A DNA stretch of 64,000 nt from Colletotrichum lupini (GCF_023278565.1 NC_064681.1:186001-250000), one strand, 5' to 3'; positions 48,580 to 60,923 are shown, numbered from the stretch's first letter. Numbers and translations: made by a program. Notes: generated from the letters alone by a model not told the origin.

Positions 48580-49542
48580 ATGTCTTCATTCATCAAGCCT
48601 ATTCCGAAGAGCATTCTGATTTTTGGAGCGGCCGCTCATATTGGCAGACCCTTGGCCGAATTCCTTATTCGAGAGGCTCCTACGATGAAGCTGCGACTCG
48701 CTACAAGCAGCCCGGGCAAGAAAATACAGCTTCAAGATACCTTTGCAAACGCCGAAGTGGTCGAAGCCAACTACTCGGACGTTACATCCCTCTCCGCCGC
48801 CCTCGTCGACATTGAGGGTGTCTTTGTCATTACTCCAGCAGGCATCTCGGAAGAGGAGGCCATGACGAACTTGGTTACCGCCCTGAAGCAGGCCAAGAAC
48901 ATCTTACACGTCATTCGCCTGATGGGAGTTTTCCCGGAGATCTCGCCTTCACTGATTCCCACTACTCTCGGTTCAGGATCCCTTCCAATCGAACACCCAA
49001 TCGCCAAACGCATCCTCGATGCAAGTGGACTGCCTGTCACTTACATCAACTCTGGAGCAACTTTCATGGACAACTTTTGGATTCAAATCAAGCCAGTCAT
49101 TGCAAAGAAGACTCTGATCTGGCCAGAGCATCGTGTGCCTTTCGTGGACCCTCGAGACATCGCAGAGGTTGCGGGCAGACTGTTCTTGTCCAACAACGCG
49201 AAGCACATTGGTGCCTTTCACACAATGAACAATGGTCATGACTGGCTCACGTTCAAGGAGGTGGCGGCTATGTTGTCCGAAGTACTCGATGAACCGATTG
49301 CGTATGATGGAAGCTTCGAAGCGTTTTCCGAGTTCTATGGACCTGTTATGGGACCTCAATTGGTGCAAGTCATGTGGAATTTCTTCAAGTATGAGGAAGC
49401 GCATGAGGAGATTTGGTCATTGAACGACTTTGTGGAGAGGACCCTTGAGAGGAAGCCTACGACTGTCAGGGGTTGGCTGGAGGAACACAAGGCTGGACTG
49501 AAGCAAGGTGCCGGAGACGCCCCATGGGCCTCTAAAGCGTGA
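48580..49542 (+). CDS. NmrA-like family NAD(P)-binding oxidoreductase or sensor
   Basis: Intronless 320-residue protein. The Rossmann start ILIFGAAAHIG (glycines at about 16 and 22) is followed by the NmrA/HSCARG order: a second strand with basic residues (LRLATSS), then the VFVITPAG strand, the VIRLMGVFPE region, and a FMDNFW/VPFVDPRDIAEVA block. There is no clear YxxxK catalytic pair, as expected for the atypical SDR NmrA group. That group includes redox-sensing regulators as well as real reductases such as those in isoflavone and polyketide pathways. A strong TATA box precedes it. Its place between two transporters suggests a metabolic rather than nitrogen-regulatory role, which is inference. 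Confidence 0.88.
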   Translation: MSSFIKPIPKSILIFGAAAHIGRPLAEFLIREAPTMKLRLATSSPGKKIQLQDTFANAEVVEANYSDVTSLSAALVDIEGVFVITPAGISEEEAMTNLVTALKQAKNILHVIRLMGVFPEISPSLIPTTLGSGSLPIEHPIAKRILDASGLPVTYINSGATFMDNFWIQIKPVIAKKTLIWPEHRVPFVDPRDIAEVAGRLFLSNNAKHIGAFHTMNNGHDWLTFKEVAAMLSEVLDEPIAYDGSFEAFSEFYGPVMGPQLVQVMWNFFKYEEAHEEIWSLNDFVERTLERKPTTVRGWLEEHKAGLKQGAGDAPWASKA

Positions 49543-50941
49543 AGTATCATGCATGTTGCATGATGCTAGACTGTGGGGTTACCCAGAGTTCAAGTACTTA
49601 AACAAAATGATTTGCTAATCATGGCAACTATTTGATCACACGAGCTCTGAGACCCTGATAGCCCTTTGTCTACATCTCTTTCGTAATTGAACAACCTCTG
49701 ACTCTACCGAAAGGAGAGAATAGCAGTCATATTATAGGGCAGACAAAAACGATGAATGAACTTTCCTGCTGCCTTCCAGAAGTCAACTATTTAGAAACGC
49801 AAGAGCTGCGCAAGCATGTATGACGTCTGATTCACGTCGATTCTTGCTGTGGTCGGATGATCAGATAATGTCGGACTCTGTCAATCCAATGACGGAATTG
49901 AGCGATTATATGGGAGGCTCTGGACGCGCTGGTCGAGGTGTTTTTGCTGTCAAGTACGCTGTCTGCGCTGGCCTCCCACTTCCTCTATGGCTTTGATCAA
50001 GAACTCTAAGATGGCTGCCTCATGTTACTAGTCGTCACTGTTGGCCGTGATTAGTTCTACTGCCAAATGCGTCTTGCTCTGAAGTCTTGGATTTCCAATG
50101 TCAGAAAATTGAGTCAATCCGAACGGTGAGAACATTCGGGACGTGTCGCTGGCATTGAACAATGCAGACAAGAGTCTATGGCCGTTTACGCATCGGATGA
50201 TATAAGGCCTAGTAGGGGCCTGCCCCCCTCACAAACCGATCGTTTAGCCTGCTCCGGAGTTGCAGGGAAAACACTGCATTGCAAGTAAAAGGTGCAATTC
50301 GCTATCCATGAAAAAGTTCGTAAAAGCGATTTAATGATTGGTGGGTTTGAACCTGATCAGCCAAGACACTGCATAAAAAGGGCATCGAGAAGCTCAGCGG
50401 CAGGCGAAAACCCGACGCCCGCTGCAAAGGTCGCAAAAGGGCGACAAATCAGCCCTGGTTAACACCTCAAAAGGGATTACCAGAGCCTCATCGATGACTA
50501 CTTTGTTTGCAATCCAGACTTGGAAAGGAAGGTTGCGGCAGCGGTTTGCTAGCAAATAACTGAACTGAGTCACAATGGGCCGAGTCGACCAAAATGAACC
50601 GTAAGGGGGGATGGTGGGGAGAACCCCTCTCTCCCTAGGTGGGTTCCGCTGGGGAACTGAATCTTGGGGCCGAGTTCGGAGACCATCGGCTATGGACGGA
50701 CGATCCCGACCGCGGTGAATTACCTATAACAGCAAGAATGTCTTTTTGGCCTGTCAAATGTACAGCTGAGAACGGCAGGTATCTACGACCTTTGGCATTT
50801 TTCGAACAAGAGTGCCTCACAAGTCTCATCTTTTCAAAAAGATCCATCATCGTCGATTCGTTGCTCACTGGGGTTTGGCCTCTTCTCCTGCATTTTACTA
50901 CCGCACTTTGGAAACCGTTCTTGCCGTCCGAATTTTGCAGT
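49543..50941. other. 1.4 kb intergenic DNA upstream of the MCT-like gene
   Basis: The open frame around the MCT start extends to 50639 but begins without an ATG; I place the start at 50942. No other recognisable gene, repeat or RNA. Confidence 0.4.
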
Positions 50942-52052
50942 ATGGGTGAGAAGCAAGAAGCTGTACCTGATGAGCCGCGATCAACCAAAATGTGCAATAC
51001 ACCTCGAGAACACTCTTACAATGCCGGCATAGCCGCCGAGAGAACAGCCCCCCACAGTAGCATCGAGAGAAGTGCATCGCGGCCAAGTATAATCATTGAT
51101 ACGCCGCCAGATGGTGGCGCCAGAGCGTGGATGGTAGGTGAGTGGAACTCAGCAATGCGCAAATTGTGCACTACACGTGTAAAATGTACATCACTAATGA
51201 TGTGACAGTTTTTAGCACATTTCTAGTTGTTATGAACACCTGGTTCGTGCTTCAAACTCTGTCGTTGCATGATTTGGGGTGCTAATACTTTGTAGGGGGG
51301 TTGCAAACTCCTTTGGCGTCTTTCAGCCATACTTCACCAGAGCGTTTTCGCGGTCACAGTCCGATGTCTCGTGGATCGGGTCATTTGAAGTGTTCCTGCT
51401 CTTTTTCGTCGGGACGTTTACGGGACGATGGACAGATATGGGATTCTTTCGTCCCTTGTTCATCGCCGGCTTCTTCCTTGTCATCTTGGGAATGGTTGCT
51501 GCCTCGTTTTGTACCACCTACTGGCAATTCTTTCTCGCCCAGGGTATCTGCCTAGGCCTCGGAAACGGCTGTCTGTTCTGTCCCTGTATGGCAGTGACAT
51601 CTACGTACTTTGCGAAGCGTCGCTCATTGGCGTTCGGCCTCACAGCCGCTGGGGCTGTTGTCGGAGGTCTCACTATCCCGAGCATGGTTCGGCAGCTTTT
51701 GCCAAGGATAGGGCTTGGCTGGACCATTAGAGCTATTGCCTTGATTCAGGTTGTGACTTTGATAGTTGCTGGCCTACTAATCAAGACCAGGATTCCACCA
51801 CGGCAGGCAGCACCTCTAGTAGAGTGGGCAGCCTTTAGAGAATCAGAGTATAGTCTCTATGCTATTGGGGCGTTCATGGTAAGCATGTTGATCCGGAGCG
51901 AGCATAAGGTACTAAAAAATGTCCAGTGCTTCTGGGGAACCTATTTTGCCTTCCACTTTCTTGCGGCATTCTCCCGGGACGTCTTGGGACTATCCTACAC
52001 AGACTCACTTGACCTATTATTGGTTCTCAACGGTGTGGGTGCACTCGGAAGG
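50942..52052 (+). pseudogene. MCT-like MFS transporter, 5' part of a transposon-split gene
   Basis: N-terminal part of a monocarboxylate-transporter-like MFS protein (fungal MCH type). Exons: 50942-51137, 51209-51242 (34 nt), 51296-51878 and 51927-52052. The last intron is only 48 bp with a GTAAGC donor, and the frame stays open if it is retained. Family marks are the P-D-G-G-x-x-x-W motif just before helix 1, W-G-V-A-N-S-F-G-V-F-Q in helix 1, and R-P-L-F-I-A-G-F in helix 3. The 5' part encodes about 313 residues and seven or eight helices. At 52053 a Copia element begins; the frame runs 27 codons into its LTR and stops at 52136. The gene side of the border is undamaged, so the loss looks recent. 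Confidence 0.87.
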
Positions 52053-52257
52053 TGTCGGATTAGAAGTCCAATTCGACCGCGGCATACAGCCGACTGCGCA
52101 GGGGCTAATTGGGGGCCCTATTTACGATTATCGTAGCCAGCCTAACTTACGGTTAGAACCTCCTTTTTATACCTACGACGTAGATATTTATATAGTTTAA
52201 TTAATCTCTTCGTTAACTACGGTTCGAACTAACTACTTTATAATAGGGATACTAATA
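52053..52257 (+). repeat. 5' LTR of Copia copy 3
   Basis: 205 bp. Its first 90 or so bases are pristine (many CpA/TpG kept) and its last 110 or so carry all the differences that have arisen on this side, ending CTAATA. Confidence 0.93.
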
Positions 52258-55200
52258 CTAATTAGTAATTAAACTCTATTATTATAAATTAGTAAAGTAT
52301 CTCGCTACGTAGAAAAGACGACCTCTTAATACTATATAGAATAAGAGATTTATACTAATTAACCTTATAGAAATAAACGAAAAAGGAGGTAATTTTTGAA
52401 TGCCGTACGGAATTAAGTAATTATAGCCCTTTATTACTTATAAGAGGTCGATATTTATTATGTTAAACTATGTTAATTAACAGAACTACTTAAGTAACTA
52501 GCCTTTTGCCGTCGCCCCGAGTAGCTTTTTTACTAAACGACTTTTCTATAGCCGGCCCGCGATTAGAAATTAACTAAGTAATAGAAGGGATCGTTAATAA
52601 GCGATAATTACCTAACCGTAATTAAGCTACGAAAAAAACTACCTAAAAGATATAAAATAGGGTACTAAGAGGCCGTAAAAGATAAGCTCTCTAAGGTATC
52701 TAACCCTACTACGTATAAGTAATAAGTAGGTATTTTTAATAAGTCTTTAAAATATACGATCTTATAAGAAGGAGGGCTTAACTTTATTAACTATACTTAA
52801 CGGCCTATACGGTTCCTAACGGCCTATATAGCTCCTTTACGAGCCGCCCGGCGTTTAATTTCGACTATTCCTATAGAATACTACCCTAGAGGAGGTAGGT
52901 CGAGGAAGGAAGCTATTTAGAGATTATAGAGAGCACGAGGCTTAAGAGGCTAGAAGTATACGGGATAGCGGAAATAAGATCCCAAGACTAATTACTATAT
53001 TATTTTATAATAATATAAACGTCTACCGCTACTATTATAAAAAAGAACTATTAAAACCTACTTTTTTATACTAAATAAAAAGGAGGATCTTAGTAGGTAC
53101 GATAGCTAGCGACTTAGAAAAGTAATAGTAATCGTTAGAAATAGTAAAAACAAGAGTAATAGCGAGACGGCAAGAGGAAGCGGGAATTTCCTAGACCCTA
53201 ATAAATTCGTTAGGTAGTAAAAGTACGGATTTGCTACGACCCGCGCGCGGATTAAATATATCCCTATTAAAATTAAATACGCTAGCGATTATTAATACGG
53301 GCATAAGCTAGAGTACGACCTTTAGTAAGTTAGGGTAAAGAAGAAGAGGACGAAACCCGATCCTAAATAGAATCCTAATCCCTTATAAATAAGTAAATAT
53401 TAATTTAGACTATTAGGGGACGTAGATATATAGAATTGCGAATTAGCTTAATAGCGAGTAAATTAACGCGGTATTAATTTATTTAACTAAGGTTTATAAG
53501 AAAAAGGGGCTATAGGGGTAACCCCTATTTTACGAGATCGTAGACGACCTTAGCTACTAGCTAAATAAATAGTTCGCGAACGTAAGCTTAGGAATTATAA
53601 AAGTAGTTAATAAATTCCTCTACGGGCGAGGGGTATTATTAGCGTAATTATAATCGCGAGAGCTATACGAAATACTAATAGCGATAATTATAGAAGAGGA
53701 ATTCGTATTATAGAACTAGGTATAGGTTGATAAAGCGTATAATCGCTTTAATAAATTTAGAAAAAGGGTAAACGACCTAGATTTCCTCCCTATAATTACT
53801 AACGAAAATCTATTGTTATAAAAAGATATACTAAGGTAAAATATAGTATTAGAAGTACGATAATCGATAATTCTGCCTATTTCGATCTATAACTTATTAC
53901 TACTATTAATACAAAATTCGGCGCCGATCGGCTAATAAGAAAAGAGGTAGACGACCCGAAGTTACTAATAGTACGTAGCGACGCAGGGTTCGTATATAGA
54001 TACTAAAAATCTAATAGTAAATACGAGGTAATTTATAGACTTTAAAAAGATCTTTCTAAAAGAGAAATTATACTCTAGGGGGAAGTATAAGGTCTTATAA
54101 GAAACTTTAATAATGTTTTATAATTACTATAAAAAAGTCGGAATTAGGGAATATTAGTACTATTTAGTAATTAATATCGTACTCGTAGGCAAAGCCTTTA
54201 ATTACTATTACGAAGCAGTGCGTAATCTCGATCGAAACGACTTTTTTAGTATAATTAACGTAATCCGAAGCTATTTCGAGACCTACGATAGGAACCTAGA
54301 GCTCCTATTTAAGCTACGAGCGATTTTTTTTATATTTATAGCTAGGATAATAGAGGGTAAATTACGAGTAAAGATCCTCGAAAAGCTTATTAATCGAATC
54401 GATAAGCTAGCGAAAACCTAGCTAAATAAGGAGATAAACGAGCGGAAAGTCGGATATTTTTATACCGTAGTCTAGTATATACTAGAGGTAAAGATTACTT
54501 TATACTAAGTACCCGAAGACTACGAGACGCTCTACTCGAGGCTAAGATCTAGTTTTAATATTAAAATAAGAATACTATGCTAAACCTACCTCTAAGTATA
54601 TAACGGCCCTTATTAATAATATTAGGTCGATCGAACGTATAATAAGAAAGGAAAAGAGGCTAGATACGGTAATCGCTAGTAAAGAGGCTTAAATTTATTA
54701 AATAAGTAGAGATTTAACTTACGGGTAGGGTAATAAAAAAAGTAATACTATATTTATAAAAAGGATAAATATTAGTTAAGTAACTACTCTAAGGAAGAGC
54801 GTATTAAATTATACGAATAGTATAGAAAGTCGAGGGTAGTAGATAGTAAAACTAGCCCTCGTTAGTTTAACTAATTCCTTATTATATATAAGGGCAGATC
54901 TGGGGGTACGGAACCTAGTAACGGTAGTTAAAATAGCGGCCTAAAGTATATACCCCCTATAAGAGATTCGGAAAATAAAGAAGATCTTACCTCCTATACT
55001 AACGAATTAAATTACGACGAAATTAACGATATTAACTACTCTTTTTTTACCCCGTTAGCCTCCGGAAGATATACGAGGCTAAACGAATAGAGGGTAATAA
55101 AAGCTCTTAATAAGTAGGCTTTTATTTACGAATAATAAGAGAAGGTCCCTTAGACGACGGATACGGAAGCGGCCGAAAGGGCGAATTTAATAGGGCTAAA

Positions 55201-58200
55201 GCCTATTTTCTTAACGATTAAGGAGAAGACGCTATTTTTTTTAATATTTAAAAAAAAGGAACATAGTACTAAGTAAATCTAGGGATAGTTAGAGGGGTCC
55301 TTTTTATACTACTTAGATCCCTCGAATACTAAGCTTATATAGGCATTCTATACGAGTAAAAAGTACGGCCTAGATAATTTCTATAGGATTATCCTAGATA
55401 CTAGGGTATCGTAATAATTAACTAAAGGAAAAGGGCAATTCTAGGTATTATAAAAGATTGCGCTAGTAACGCTTAATATATTAAGGGCGGGTATTATAAG
55501 GATTAGTTTCGGCCTAAGTAAGGAAATCGTCGCCCTAAGTATAATAAAAATAGAGACGCACTTCGGAACGATAACTTTTTATATTTTACTTATTAATACC
55601 CTATTTCTCTTATATCTAAAAAATATAGATCGACTAGGTATTATATTCGATAATATAAAGAATAGAATCTCTAGTAGTAAGTACTTTGAGGTAGTCGAAC
55701 GACGATAGGGGTATGCGTTTATAAAGCTTACTAACGACACGAAGTTAATTAATTACCTAACGAAAAGTAAGCTTAGAAAACTATACTAGAGATTCGGGTA
55801 CCCGTTAGTTACGAGGCTATATAACCTCTTAAAATAATTAGGTAATAATAATATTAAAATAGGGGCGCTAGAGTAGTTAACGAAAGTATACTATTAATAC
55901 TAAATAAATGCGCAGAGCCTACGTAAATTTAAGTTTAAATTGCGTAATAAGCTTAACTTTAACTAGGAAATAGTTATCGATATTTTTTATTTAAATAGTC
56001 GGCTAGTACTATATATAATCGACGTATCTATATTTTTCTAAGTAGGGCAATTCCTCCGGGATCTATAAGTAAAAATAGTATAGGTAGCCCTGCGAAAAAG
56101 CTAGATCGATATATACTAGGGACCGCTAAACGGCATTAGAACTGACGCTAGTACTAGCTTTAAATTAGTAGAATTTAGGGATAATACGACGGCCTACGGT
56201 ATATAAATAAAAGTCGTGCCCGTTAAAGCGTATTATAGTATTAGAAAAGTAAAAAGGGCATACTAATAGTTAAAAAGGGCGTTTAGAATTATTAAAAAGG
56301 AAAATCTAGATTTTACTAACGACGAATGCCTTTAAATAGTACTTAAATACTATAACGATACTATGGGGCCTAACGGACTTATATTAACGCTATTAGTATT
56401 TAGAGTATATCTAAGAACGACCTTAGCCTCGCTACTATCGCTAGGTATAAGCTAACGAGCCTAAGTAATTAAAAACGTAATGCGGGTACTGCGCGAGGTA
56501 AGCGTAAAAAAGTAAGTTAACGAGGTAATTATTGCGCGTAATAGGCCCGACATAGGAGATAATCTAGATATACTACTAAATTCGGATATATAAGTATAGC
56601 GCGAAATTACTTAATAATAGACTAGGCTATATAAGTTAATTTCTATTAACGAGCGCTCTTATATAGTTATAAGAGATCGTAACTAACTACTCGAAGTATT
56701 AATTATAGTAGTTAGACCGTACTATATAGATCTTAACGAGGTGATTTCTAACTTATAAAAAGAAGAAGAGCTAGGGGAAACTATATAACCCGCAGTAGAG
56801 GTATAGGAAATTATCCTTAACGAAATCGTCGTAGTAATATTAATAAACGACGAGGAAGAGGATATTACTAAAAGGGCACTAATACTACTAGCGAGACGTC
56901 GTAAAAGACTACGACGGCAAGCCCTAATGCGGTAATTTATTATTAGTAACGAGGTAATTAATATTTTTTATATAGTAAAAGAGAAAGCCGATTTCGAGCT
57001 AGCGGTTAAACTACGTAAAGAAGGTATAATTATAACTATTAAAAAGCTATATAAGGGATTAGATCTTATCGAAGTAGACACTCTTTATAATCGAAGGGTC
57101 TATTAATTTATCCTATATAACTTAAAAAAATATATAAACCTCCGCATATTTAAATTACGAATAGTTCGTAAGATTAAAGGGAAAGGAATACCTAAGCCGT
57201 ACGAGAAGTTTAGATACGTAATTTAGGGGTACGGTAACGTTAAAAAGGCGACGCTATTTATATAATCGCTTACTATATAGCGCTATAGCTAATAATTAAT
57301 AATAGTACTAATGGTATTATTACGGAAGAAGGGATACGAGATTTAGAGCCGTAATATTACCTAGGCCTATACCTAATCGGCCATAGGGCTCATAAGGAAA
57401 ATCCTAGCCTATTTACTAAAAGAAATAGCTAGTAAGTACCCAGAAGGCACGATTATTAAAGTGCTTAAGCTACTATATAGGCTCGTAGAATCGGGTACTT
57501 ATTAATAGGCTACTTATTACGATTTTTATATTAATTAACTATTAATAGTTACCTCTACGTATAACCTATACTTACTAGTCGCGGAGTACGAAGGTAACTA
57601 ATTTAGGATTATCGAAATATAAACCGACAATATATTAAGCCTATCCGATATTAACTTTATAAAAAAAGAGGATAAGGAGCTCTAAAAAGCGGGCTTCGTA
57701 GTAAAGCTAAAAGAGGTCCTTATAATAAATACCCCCTTAGTATTTAATAATAAGATTTTTATAATTAAAAGGGAAACTGTCGTTTTTTAATAAAAGGGGT
57801 AGAGTAAGAAGATTAACTTTATCGATCTAAACGTAACTAACGTTAAGAAGTAGTATAAGGCTAAGCTCGCGCGAGGGGTATATATTATAAGTATTTATTA
57901 GCCCGAGGTAATTTTCAATTATATTAAGGTAGTATAGGCTATAGATCTAACTAAACGAGATATTAAAGTACTTAATAAGCGGCTTAAGTAGTAATAAACG
58001 AATCTCGATCGAGGTCTCGTTTACTACCCGATCGACCTTATAATTAGTAAGCTCTACGTCTTTATTAATAAGTTATTTACGAATAATAACGACCTTACTT
58101 CGTAATTAGGGTATATTATTATCCTAGCTAACGAGAGTATAAGTAAGAGCGAATTTACTATATATAGTAATATAATCTACTACTTATTAACTAAAAATAA

Positions 58201-58686
58201 GTAAGTAACGAGAAGTATATTAGTATTAGAGGTCTATAGTATAGTTAACGGCGTTAACCTCTCTTACGCGATTTTAACGACGCTAAAGAAGATTACCGAT
58301 CGAATTAGCCTTTTACCTATTTTAATAATTATTTATATAGATTCTTACTCGCTATACGAATGCCTCGTTAAATTAGGAACGACGAAGGAAAAGAGGCTTA
58401 TAATTAATATTATAGCCCTTAAGTAATCGTATAAAAGGCGCGAGATACTTAAGATCTATTAGATTAATAATAAAAATAACCTCGTAAACGCTTTTACGAA
58501 AGTAGTACTAAATAAGGGACTAGAGTAATTCGTAAGTAGCGGAAAAGTTATTATATAAATAGAGGGATAGGTTATATAAAAAGAGTAAAGAAAAGGGGGA
58601 AAAGGAGACGACTTAGTAAACGGGCCCGAGGTCGAATTATACCTTTAACCGTAGCGGTTAAATCGATAAAAGAAAGAGAAAGTTAG
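52258..58686 (+). pseudogene. RIP-destroyed Copia gag-pol (copy 3)
   Basis: Plus-strand polyprotein remnant of the best preserved family-1 copy. The landmarks can be followed in order: zinc knuckle (54735-54790, with Cys-to-Tyr type changes), integrase core with two Asp-containing strands (about 55975 and 56140), RT blocks (57349-57378, then L-Y-R-L-V-E-S-G near 57475) and RNase H (about 58020-58300). Slightly more CpA/TpG survives than in copy 2. No frame longer than 67 codons remains. Confidence 0.82.
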
Positions 58687-58891
58687 TATCGGATTAGAAG
58701 TCTAATTTAACCGCGGTATATAGCCGACTATATAGGGGCTAATTAGGGGCCTTATTTACGATTATCGTAGCTAGCCTAACCTACGGTTAGAACCTCCTTT
58801 TTATACCTACGACGCAGATATTTATATAGTTCAATTGATCTCTTCGTCAACTACGGTTCGAACCAACTACCCTGTAATAGGGATACCAACA
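58687..58891 (+). repeat. 3' LTR of Copia copy 3
   Basis: 205 bp. Mirror image of the 5' LTR pattern: the first 90 or so bases are RIP-mutated (starting TATCGG) and the rest, up to CCAACA, is pristine. Confidence 0.93.
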
Positions 58892-59328
58892 GAAGGATTG
58901 TTCCGGCCCAGATTGGGGATGTCATTGGTACTATCAACATATTTGCTCCAATGGCGTTCATGACCGGCACCGTGATGTTCTGTTGGATTGGCGTACAAAA
59001 CACGACCGGGCTATATGTCTGGACTGCTTTTTATGGCTTTGCTGTTGGCGGAGTTCAGTCACTGTTTCCCTCCGTGCTCAGTAGCTTGACCACGGACCCT
59101 CAAAAGCAGGGTACGAGAATGGGCATGGTTTTCACGGTGGTCAGCTTCGCATCTCTCACCGGATCGCCGATTGCAGGAGCCATTATCGATGCGATGGGGG
59201 GCAAATACGTTGGCGCACAAGCATTTGCCGGTTGTTGCATGATGTTGGGAATGGCATTCGTTCTTTCTGCACGGATTTGCAAGACACGGAAGATGGGAGC
59301 AGGGACATTCGCTTTCATCAAGGTTTGA
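58892..59328 (+). pseudogene. MCT-like MFS transporter, 3' part of a transposon-split gene
   Basis: C-terminal 143 residues of the transporter beginning at 50942. Starting from the target duplication at 58892-58896 the frame is open to TGA at 59326-59328. Counting one copy of the duplication, it is in frame with exon 4 at 52052. The whole protein would have been about 456 residues, the normal length. The helices visible are those expected for the last four or five transmembrane segments, including the segment around G-G-V-Q-S-L-F-P-S and the final helix before a short basic tail. There is no start of its own apart from an internal ATG at 58951. Confidence 0.87.
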
Positions 59329-60068
59329 TATGACCTCTACGAGATCCTCATCGTGGACTTCTAGGGTGTGGAGCCCATGAAGCCACGTTGATATCGAATA
59401 CATCAATGCCTTTTCCAAGGATCTTCTTTTGTGGTACACAGTATCCAGATAAGCCTCATTGCATGATCTTGAAACGATTGCAACACCACGTGAACACGGC
59501 GATTGCAGACCACTTTGAACTTTGGTAGTTCAAGTTCTTTCGAATTGTACACGTACAGACCATTCAATTGAACTAAGGGCACAATCTGCGTCATGTCTAT
59601 GTGTTATTGTTACGGTCTAAGCTCGAGTGGTGGATGCGGACTAAATACCCGTATTCTGCCATGGCTCACAGCGTGGTTCCCGTATAGGTCTACTCTAGCG
59701 CCTTTCCTCCGCAGAAACCCCATTCCAGAAATCATTACCTGTTTAGCTTAGATTCTCTATACGGGAGTCATCTCTACGTGGCCTTACGAGAGTTGGGTTC
59801 TTAACAGCGATGGATCACCGTGCTATGAAGGTCCATACATGTATGTTTGACTTCAACCCTGCAGTTTCGCAGAGGCATCTTCAGTAGAAGATGTCTACCT
59901 AAGTCAGGAGATTTCAACCGGAAGCCGGCACACTACTCAAGTAACAATCTTGCCAATATGCATTACTCATATCGATTCGAATTTTATTCATCAACTCTCA
60001 ACAAAATTTCAAGATGTTTTTGAACCATCATTGATCAACTGACTGTCAGGATATGATACTTCCCCTTC
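59329..60068. other. 740 bp intergenic DNA
   Basis: Between the stop of the MCT-like gene and the stop of the EthD gene, which converge. Short frames at 59059-59439 and 59403-59594 (minus) are shadows or chance. Nothing else seen. Confidence 0.45.
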
Positions 60069-60386
60069 TCATGCAAGTACCTCGCCTGTGAGGAAGATAG
60101 GTTGCTTATCGGAGAAGTTGGGTACGTCTCCCATGATCCCACCAGCTTCGGGCCCGGCGAAAGCCGTTTTGATCTGCTCGATGTTGTCCCAAGTGACAGT
60201 TGATCCGAAGGCGTACAATGGCTGGGTGCCATCAGCACCCGGTTGAAATTTCGTGACCGACCACGACGTGACGCCGTACTTTCCCCATTGCTCTTGAATC
60301 AATGGCATATGCTTAGTGGTGTAGTAGTCGATATCGTACTTGGCATCCGGATCGTTGGGGAAGACGACGGTAATAGTGACGGTCAT
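60069..60386 (-). CDS. EthD-domain protein (dimeric alpha/beta-barrel family)
   Basis: Intronless 105-residue protein made of a single EthD-type ferredoxin-like domain. The opening strand is VTITVVFPN, followed by a [15 protein letters not shown] helix containing the conserved H-M-P-L motif. A central strand region ([12 protein letters not shown]) follows, then a C-terminal part containing D-V-P-N-F. Such proteins form dimers, and fungal relatives in gene clusters act as decarboxylases, cyclases or accessory proteins. It is divergently transcribed from the DJ-1-family gene, with 537 bp between the start codons, which suggests co-regulation. Confidence 0.9.
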   Translation of the reverse strand: MTVTITVVFPNDPDAKYDIDYYTTKHMPLIQEQWGKYGVTSWSVTKFQPGADGTQPLYAFGSTVTWDNIEQIKTAFAGPEAGGIMGDVPNFSDKQPIFLTGEVLA

Positions 60387-60923
60387 AGTGATCGATGTTT
60401 GTGACGTCTGAAAGAACTGGAGGTGTGGATGGTTTAATGTTCAGAATCGACTTTTTAGATATATAGAATGATCGGCGGGAGTGTCGGGGAGAGGATAGAA
60501 CGAATGCGGGATAAGCTCGGAATATGAGACGACACAGGGAAATCGGTACTTATACCTCAAGCTCTCAACCGTCTTGCTCGGAGAAAAAGTTCTCTCTCGG
60601 ATATAAGACATGTCCAGATGATACCTACACCCTGGAATGTCAGGACATTTCTTGTACCCGAAATGCATGGCGCGAGTAATAAGACGCCGTAAACTACTTT
60701 GGGTATTCCTTTCGTTCCATGAACTAACACTGCGGCGATGCCGATGGCTGATAAATGGCCGTTGTTCCGGGAGATGGGCTGTCCGTATGCGTATTTAAGT
60801 ACGCGATAACTTACGCCCATCCCTGGTCATTATCGCATTCTGTCGCATTCAAGCATCGTCTTTCGGCAACCCTCACTCTGTGGTCCTCCCTGATTCCTTA
60901 CTCCATCCTGATTCCTACCAGCC
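60387..60923. promoter_or_regulatory. Shared bidirectional promoter of the EthD and DJ-1-family genes
   Basis: 537-bp gap between divergent start codons. A TATATATC-like element (minus strand, about 60459-60467) lies roughly 75 bp upstream of EthD. TATTTAAG at about 60791-60798 lies roughly 130 bp upstream of the DJ-1-family start. No other gene fits in the gap. Confidence 0.5.

Larger units (their letters stand above)
52053..58891 (+). mobile_element. Copia LTR retrotransposon, family 1, copy 3, inserted in the MCT-like gene
   Basis: 6,839-bp element with 205-bp LTRs (52053-52257 and 58687-58891), ends TGTCGG...CCAACA and a perfect target duplication GAAGG (52048-52052 and 58892-58896). Plus-strand order: gag with zinc-knuckle remnant (about 54735-54790), protease, integrase (about 55750-56500), RT (D-I-T-Q-A-Y block near 57349-57378), RNase H (about 57950-58500), and the purine tract 58665-58686 before the 3' LTR. 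Integrase before RT identifies Ty1/Copia. RIP-destroyed. Confidence 0.93.

Noticed and set aside
58849..58868. Palindromic GGTTCGAACC in the Copia LTRs as a tRNA T-arm
   Set aside because: It is a constant part of the LTR in all copies, with no acceptor or anticodon arm nearby.
52053..58891. Possibility that the Copia is removed as a giant intron from the MCT-like transcript
   Set aside because: The borders lack splice sites at the duplication, the LTR frame stops at 52136 and the perfect target duplication points to plain insertion.
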